A program made the position numbers and the translations under genes. Under the pieces are notes generated by a model. The model was not told the DNA's origin. It saw only the letters and a program-made list of their open reading frames with translations, and searched no databases. DNA of 64,000 nucleotides from Wyeomyia smithii. Taxonomy: Eukaryota; Arthropoda; Insecta; Diptera; Culicidae. The DNA is taken from positions 51,865,674-51,929,673 of the forward strand of contig NC_073694.1 in assembly GCF_029784165.1 (NCBI RefSeq), read 5' to 3'. Below, piece by piece: positions 58,521 through 64,000 of the stretch; the stretch's first letter is position 1; the number at the start of each line of letters is the position of its first letter.

Positions 58521-58959
58521 TCGGATGATCTATATTTTCCGTGTTTTCGAAATTTTTTACTTATTTATAACAGAAAAAAACAATTATGCACCCACGAGAT
58601 TTCCGAAGTTTTCCTATTCGCTACGCCAAGATGATCTGTTTTATCTTTAACGAAAAAAACTGTGTGTTCAGAGATCAGCCTTGTTCCTCAGCATACTTCA
58701 CCAGAATATTGGTGTCACTCAAAACAAATTTATCTGGAACGTTTCTGGAACATGTCAAAATTCTGAATATTAAACGTCACGTACATTATTTTCTCATTTG
58801 AATTCCAGTTACTTCTGGTATAAACCACGATTGTTTGAGAATTATGTGCAATATTGTGAATGTGAATTTTCCATCATAAACGATAGCGGCAATTCTTTTT
58901 ATGCGATTCGACATAAATTTTGGTACTATGTTCTATGTAGATTTGAAGGTTTCTGGATA
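58521..58959. other. spacer downstream of the ribozyme
   Basis: It resumes TATATTTTCCGTGTTTTCG of the T-rich tract and then AT-rich DNA with a 71-codon ORF (58586-58801) of no recognisable family. Confidence 0.35.
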
Positions 58960-59059
58960 CCCAAGTAACAAAACTGGTTTTATCAAAGTTTTATAGCGCT
59001 GTTTTGGCTGTATTGAGCGCTATAAAACTTTGAAAAAAAAACCAATATTGTTACTAGGG
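58960..59059. repeat. 100-bp hairpin MITE flanked by TA
   Basis: CCCAAGTAACAAAACTGGTT and TTATCAAAGTTTTATAGCGCT at the left are complementary to the right half ending TTGTTACTAGGG. The arms are about 43 bases with a loop of about 15, and TA lies on both sides. It would give a very stable hairpin if transcribed. Confidence 0.7.
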
Positions 59060-59339
59060 TATAGCTTTAAGAAAATCTTGAGTTCTCAAAGTATGGGTTT
59101 GTCAGTTTCTAATATTAATTCTTGCAATTTTTAATTATTATTTTCTAAGATCTTTAATGTTGAATTCTAGGTTATTAGCGTAATGAATGTTTAGATTCTT
59201 ATATTTGAAATTTTTACAACTCTGTGATTCTTAAGTTCTGCAATTCTGGCTTTTCATGATTTCCGAATATTTTGACTCTCGTATTTTTAGATTTTTGCGC
59301 TTTTGGATTGCTGTGATTCTTCCACTTTAAAAGTAGTAT

Positions 59340-59504
59340 CACAGGCAGAAATAATGGAAAAACCTAAATTAATCCACCTAGCGGTCAGACCCAGCCTTTC
59401 TCATTCAAACTTTTATTTGTTTAAATAGATTTACATGAACGCTTCAATCTAATAAATGTATATTCACTCTTAAGGCTCTAAAGTCTGATCCATATAGGCT
59501 CAAA
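59340..59504. repeat. left module of a composite repeat
   Basis: The segment beginning near AATCCACCTAGCGGTCAGAC and CCAGCCTTTCTCATTC precedes the tandem arrays. CCTTTCTC here is the inverse of GAGAAAGG at the far end (62413-62420), so the two may be the outer ends of one element spanning 59340-62432. Confidence 0.4.
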
Positions 59505-60003
59505 AACTACCGAATCGATCGACGTGAAAATTTGTATGTATGGATTTTTGATGCCGATAAAGGTTCCTATGATAGTTTGAGACCCCTCCCTCTTCTGGAA
59601 GGGAGGGGTCCCATACAAATGAAACATAAATTTCTGCACAACTCAAGAACAAACCAAGCAAATGAAACCGAATTTGGCATGTGGATGTTTTAAGGGGTAA
59701 TAAAAATGTCCATAATAGTTGGACGCCCCTTTCTTTTCTGAAAGGGAGGGGTTTCATACAAATGAAACACAAATTTCTGCGCATCTCAAGAACTAATCAA
59801 CTAAATGGAACCAAATTTGGCAGGTAATGTTTTTAGTAGCAAAAATATGTCCATAAAATTTGGACACCCCTCCTTCTTTTGAAAGGAAGGGGTGCCATAC
59901 AAATGAAACACAAATTTCTACACATCTCGAGAACTAACCGAGAAAATGATGCCAAATTGGGCATGTGAATGTTTTTAGGGGTAACAAATTTGTTCCATAA
60001 TCG
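59505..60003. repeat. tandem array A, about 141-bp units, each with a hairpin
   Basis: Units start at 59581, 59722 and 59863, preceded by part of another unit. Each has an inverted pair of the form CCCCTCC...GGAGGGG around TTCTGGAA, then CATACAAATGAAACA-AAATT, TCAAGAAC-AA-C, GGCATGTG-ATGTTTT and TCCATAA. The period is constant although the sequence has diverged. Confidence 0.8.
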
Positions 60004-61255
60004 ACCTCAGGCAACATTTTGGATTGTAAGATGGCAACTTCCGGTTTCTGGAAAACAGCCAAAAATGGCCGATTTTCACCCAATATAATAATATCCGGAT
60101 CTAGAATGATACCCAGGAGCTAAAATCGATCTAAATTGTCTTCAAATGCCATTATGAAATTCAAAATGGCGACTTCCGGTTTCGGAAAAACAGCGGCAAA
60201 CGACCAACTACCACCCAATATGGGTATTTCCGAAAAGCCACAAATCGATTTCAGACAACATTTTGAATTGTAAGATGGCAACTTCCGGTTTCTGGAAAAC
60301 GGCCTGGAATGGACGATTCCCATTAAATATGAGTATCTTCGGAATCAGAAAGATGGACAGAAGCTAAAAATTGATCACAGACACAATCTTGAATTTTAAC
60401 ATGGTGACTTCCGGTGTCTGGCAAATAGCCGGAAATGACCAAATACCATTCAATATGAATGTTTTCGGAACCAGAATTACGCCCAGATGACAGAAATTGA
60501 TTTCACAGGCAAAATGACGACTTTCGGTTTCTAAATAACAGCCCAAAGTGACCAAATACCACCGAAGCCAGAATGTTGCAAGAAGCTAAAAATTGACCTC
60601 AGACACCATTATCAATTGTAGGATGGCAACTTCTGGTTTCCGGAAAACAGCCAAAGATGGTCGATTCCCGTCTAACATGAGTGTCTCCGGATCTAGAATG
60701 ATACACAGCAGCTGAAATCGACTAAGGACCCCATTTTGGATTCTAGGTTAACGACTTCCGGCTCCTGGGAAACAGCCGGAAATGATCGAATAACACCCAA
60801 TATAGGTGTTTCTTCAACCAGAATGACGCTCAGAGGCCAGAAATTATCATAAATACCATTTTGAAATCCAAGATGGCGACTACCGGTTTGTGAAAAACAG
60901 CTTAAAATAAACAAATACTATCCAATATGAGTATCTCTGGAACCAGAATGATGCAAGGAGCTAACAATTGACCTCAGGCACCATTTTGAATTGCTAAATG
61001 GCAACTTCTAGGAAACAGTCGCAAATGACCGAAAAATACTCAATATGTATATTTCCGTTATCGAGATGATGCATAGAAACCAAACATTGACCCTGGATAC
61101 CATTTTAAATTTAAAGACGACCACTTTTAGTTTCTGGAAAACAACCAAAATAACTAAATACCTCCCAATATGGGTATTTCCGCTGTTAGATTGATGCCAG
61201 AAAATCTGCTGAAAATGACCGAATACCACCCAATATGAATATATTCAGAATTAAA
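60004..61255. repeat. tandem array B, about 110-135-bp units
   Basis: The block GGCAACTTCCGGTTTCTGG followed by AAAACAGCC recurs at about 60038, 60173, 60282, 60408, 60521, 60630, 60755, 60880, 61005 and 61124. Between blocks each unit has GACCGAATACCACCCAATAT, GAGTATTTCCGGAACC and AGAATGATGC-like words. There are ten units, the commonest spacing being 125. Minus-strand ORFs of 60-73 codons arise because the units share a frame; I do not regard them as genes. Confidence 0.85.
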
Positions 61256-61559
61256 GCGATGTGAAGCCAAAAGTCGAGGATGTTGTCATTTTGATAAAAC
61301 CAATCATTTTAAACGATTTGTTATTCGAGTTTGATTATGTCCTATGACCGATTCGTCGTGCATTTGCAGATTTTAAACACATCGCAAGGAATCAATGAAT
61401 TTGGGAAGTTCAAATTGTAGGATACCACATTTAAATTAAGTTGAGGCCACATATACTGATCAAAGCAGGTATAGCTTTTAAAAGTCTTTGAATTTCTTTT
61501 CTTCCCATAACTTTTGAGCCACATATCAAATTGTTATGAAGTTTGTTATTTGTAATGAA

Positions 61560-62215
61560 TGATAATGAGATAATGAAGTTTCGTGGTTTTCACATCTCGG
61601 TACATTACAGACGAAGTTACACTTCGATTAAAGTAAAATTCAATAGGGTGTTATGCGGCAGCTAGACTTATTATTTGACACTAATTTTGTGGAAATCGGT
61701 TCAACCATCTCTGAGAAAAGTGAGAGAGTCCAAGTAGTCTTCGGAATATGTTCCTTTTCATAGCTGGATTTCACATTTTTTAACATAACAGGAAAACGAA
61801 CAGTCCGATTGCAAAACAAATCAATAGGGTCTTATGGGGCAACAAGATCTTCTATTTGACACTGATTTTATGAAAATCGGTTCAGCCATCTCTGAGAAAC
61901 ATGAGTGAAATTAAACATTCTTTAAAACACGTTTCTTTAAATAACTTTTGAACCACAAGTTCAATCTTAACGAAATTCAAAAGTTAAGGGTTTTTCAGAA
62001 ATTCCGTTCATTTGAAACCAATTTCGTTCAAATCGGTATTGTAGTTTTCGAGATAATGATGTTTCATGATTTTTACATTTTGATACATAACCTCTAAACT
62101 AAAATTCCGATCACAATGAAATTCAATAGGGTCTTATGGGACATCAAGACCCTTCATTTGCAATTAATTTCATGAAAATCGGTCCAGCCATCTCTGAGAA
62201 AAGTGAGTGAGAGTA
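61560..62215. repeat. tandem array C, about 150-180-bp units
   Basis: TTCAATAGGGT-TTATG recurs at about 61641, 61822 and 62123 with a decayed unit near 61973. Each is followed by AAGACC-TC-TTTGAC, AAAATCGGTTCAGCCATCTC and TGAGAAAAGTGAG. The array directly precedes the (CA)n tract. Confidence 0.75.
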
Positions 62216-62222
62216 AAAATCT

Positions 62223-62226
<4 letters not shown>

Positions 62227-62291
<65 letters not shown>

Positions 62292-62300
62292 TACATACAG
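62227..62300. repeat. (CA)n microsatellite with (CATA)3
   Basis: About 29 uninterrupted CA units followed by CATACATACATA. The apparent His/Thr- and Cys/Val-repeat ORFs are artefacts of it. Confidence 0.95.
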
Positions 62301-62302
62301 AA

Positions 62303-62432
62303 AATGCTCAGCTCGTCGAGCTGAGTCGAGTGATATATGTGATATATACCATTCGGCCCTTTGGAGCACTTTTATACTTTCGGTTTTGCAAGTGATTGCT
62401 ATACCTTTCTAGGAGAAAGGCAAAAATGTTGT
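62303..62432. repeat. right terminal module of the composite repeat
   Basis: It contains the perfect palindrome CAGCTCGTCGAGCTG (62309-62323), then GAGTCGAGTGATATATG, CATTCGGCCCTTTGGAGC, TCGGTTTTGCAAGTGATTGC and finally CCTTTCTAGGAGAAAGGCAAAAA, an inverted CCTTTCT/AGAAAGG stem. From memory this module is very common in Aedes genomes next to CA tracts. Confidence 0.6.
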
Positions 62433-62449
62433 GTAATATTTCTATTAGG

Positions 62450-63444
62450 ACATCAGATTGTTATTTGCGTTTTTGCAAGCAATGTTCCTCCAAACAAACT
62501 GTCGAAGAAGAACTTCTTTCACAATTGGAGGAATATATTGACGAAGATATTATTTTTCAGCAGTGGGTGACCACTGATCGTTGCAACTTGGAAACCATTA
62601 TAAAGCCTGTTGACGAATTTATTTCGTATTTCGTTGAGAAAATTGATAAGCTTGTAACTCATGACTTCGTTTACAAAAAACAGTCTTCATTTCTCAAGGA
62701 CAGAAAATATTCGTTGGCTGAAGGTGAGATTCTTGTGATTTGCGACTTTTTGGAAAATTACTCATTTGTTATCAAAAGTTTAGCTCAGGGTTATCATTGG
62801 AATAATTCTCAAGCAACAATTCATTCATTCGAAATTTATTACAAGAGGGATGGTAAATTAGAAAATGTAAGTTTCATTGTAATATCAGAAGTTTTGACGC
62901 ATGATACTGCCCGGCTATTCATATTAAAATTAATTGATTCCATGAAACAGAAAATAATTTTCTCAAAAATTATTTTTATGTCAGATGTAGCACCTGCTCA
63001 TTATAAAAACAAAACAAAATTGCGAGCCTGTGTGATTTCAAATTAAGGCATAAATTAGAAGTAGAGTGGCACTTTTTCGCAACATCACATGGGAAAGGTC
63101 CCTGTGACGCAATCGGAGGTACTCTCAAACGAATGGCAAAGAGAGCAAGTCTTACCCGAGATTACGAAAATACTATTAAAACTCCAAGAGAACTTTACGA
63201 CTGGGCAGTTCAACAAACAGACAAATGTATAACTAAATTAAATTTCTGCTACATATGCAAAGAACAGTACACAAAAATGTCAGAGGAACTAGAAGAACTA
63301 TTCAGTCAAGTAAAACCTATACCTGGAACACAGAAATTTCATAGTTTTGTACCTCTAAGTAATAATCAAATAGCAGTCAAAAAATATTCTAGTTCAGAAG
63401 ACAACCCAAAAATATTTACTGTATTTAGCAGTGGTAAGAAATAG
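62450..63444 (+). pseudogene. transposase-like gene with one frameshift, family not assigned
   Basis: Two open frames (62396-63046 and 63133-63444) belong to one protein interrupted by a 1-bp shift near 63010-63030. In order they show YLRFCKQCSSKQTVEEEL, FQQWVTTDRCNLETIIKPVD, VICDFLENYSFVIKSLAQGY, WNNSQATIHSFEIYYK, EVLTHDTARLF, IFMSDVAPAHYKNKTKL, VEWHFFATSHGKGPCDAIGG and IPGTQKFHSFVPLS near the C-terminus. The Asp-bearing blocks CDF-ENYSF, SD-A-A-YKN and the HFFATSHGKG-CD-IGG block recall a DDE-type RNase H fold. I have a memory of similar uncharacterised proteins in cnidarians and insects; the transposon superfamily is unknown to me. It lies just after the composite repeat, so its 5' end may be truncated. 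No TIR was found. Confidence 0.6.
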
Positions 63445-63466
63445 ATGCTAAGTGATTATGTTTGAA

Positions 63467-63472
63467 AATAAA
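63467..63472 (+). terminator. poly(A) signal AATAAA
   Basis: AATAAA lies 23 bases after the stop region of the transposase-like gene and is followed by a TATTATAAAGT-type stretch. It is well placed as its 3' processing signal. Confidence 0.5.
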
Positions 63473-63714
63473 ACATTTGTATTATAAAGTAAAAAAATCG
63501 ATTTTTTCTTCCACATTAACGCCATTCTGATAGGTAAATTTATCAGGTAGGTTCATAAGCTGTGAGAAGCATTCACATATGTAATACAATGAACTTTAGG
63601 TACATGCATACACATAATATATTGAAATTAGGCATTGAGTTTTACGTGTTTTAAATTGTTAAAAACTAAAAAAATCAAAACATAACAAGTATTTCATTCT
63701 ATCAGGTTGTTTTA

Positions 63715-63907
63715 CACTGAAAAAACAATATACCTTAGTTTTAGTTTGCATTTTATTTTTTCATTTTTGAGAATTTTTTTCCTTGCGATGTATGAACGAA
63801 ATGTAGCCAACAATGTTGTCTTTCACCAAAAAAATGTTTAGCCAATTCGAAGATGACCATTTTTTTAAATCTATGTTTTGTGTTAAAATTGCATTTTTTT
63901 TTCAGTG
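63715..63907. mobile_element. TA-flanked MITE, 193 bp, CACTGAAAAA ends
   Basis: CACTGAAAAAACA at the left and TTTTTTTTTTCAGTG at the right are inverted, with TA at 63713-63714 and 63908-63909. The interior is AT-rich and non-coding. This is the pattern of short Tc1/mariner-mobilised MITEs. Confidence 0.7.
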
Positions 63908-64000
63908 TAGGACTTGAAATATAATTTTTTCTATATTTTTATGAAAATTCAGACAATTTCCTAAAAGTTACTTTTTTGTAGAATTTACCGTTTTTGAATT

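Noticed and set aside
60120..61229. Series of 60-73-codon minus-strand ORFs as a small gene family
   Set aside because: They coincide with successive units of tandem array B, and their similarity is that of the repeat DNA. Stops fall inside other units.
62154..62412. ORFs with Cys-Val or His-Thr repeats
   Set aside because: Read-through of the (CA)n microsatellite.

Overview
The window looks like repeat-rich euchromatin of a culicine mosquito, most likely Aedes. The reasons are the AT-rich background, many TIR elements (MITEs), decayed R1-, Jockey- and RTE-type non-LTR retrotransposons, BEL/Pao and copia remnants, several mariner-type transposases, and an abundant-looking repeat ending in a (CA)n tract and an AGCTCGTCGAGCT palindrome. 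Species is inferred from repeat style, not proven. I found no host protein-coding gene I can defend and no rRNA or tRNA. Almost everything identifiable is mobile DNA in various stages of decay.

Layout. 1-4429: degenerate tandem repeats, AT-rich spacer and an hAT-like TIR element (1162-2376). 4430-8280: an R1-type retrotransposon on the minus strand, split by a 966-bp TIR element with a 4-bp target duplication. 11390-12170: BEL/Pao pol remnant. 12240-17600: a plus-strand RTE-type copy into which a minus-strand RTE copy inserted; that copy in turn carries a PIF/Harbinger-like MITE. 21200-23620: copia remnant split by another minus-strand RTE copy. 23771-30835: two direct copies of a 1.4-kb unknown repeat on either side of a dead Jockey-type element, itself split by a TIR element. 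33748-39730: three mariner-superfamily transposase remnants, a non-LTR fragment whose RT is interrupted by (TA)n, and an RTE-type endonuclease remnant. 40127-40466: a Transib-like foldback element.

45091-58560 is one long degenerate T-rich tract repeatedly interrupted by insertions: two hAT-like palindromic elements, an almost complete 3.4-kb RTE-type element (48822-52219), and several TA-flanked MITEs. A hammerhead ribozyme motif lies at the right end of this tract (58461-58520). 59340-62432 is a composite repeat of three different tandem arrays, a (CA)n tract and a palindromic terminal module. Next to it (62450-63444) is a transposase-like gene with a single evident frameshift and a poly(A) signal.

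The best candidates for something undescribed are the hammerhead ribozyme, the transposase-like gene at 62450-63444, the CACAGTG-ended foldback element, and the 5'-terminal pseudoknot potential of the near-complete RTE element. All calls are by eye from sequence; no search was run.
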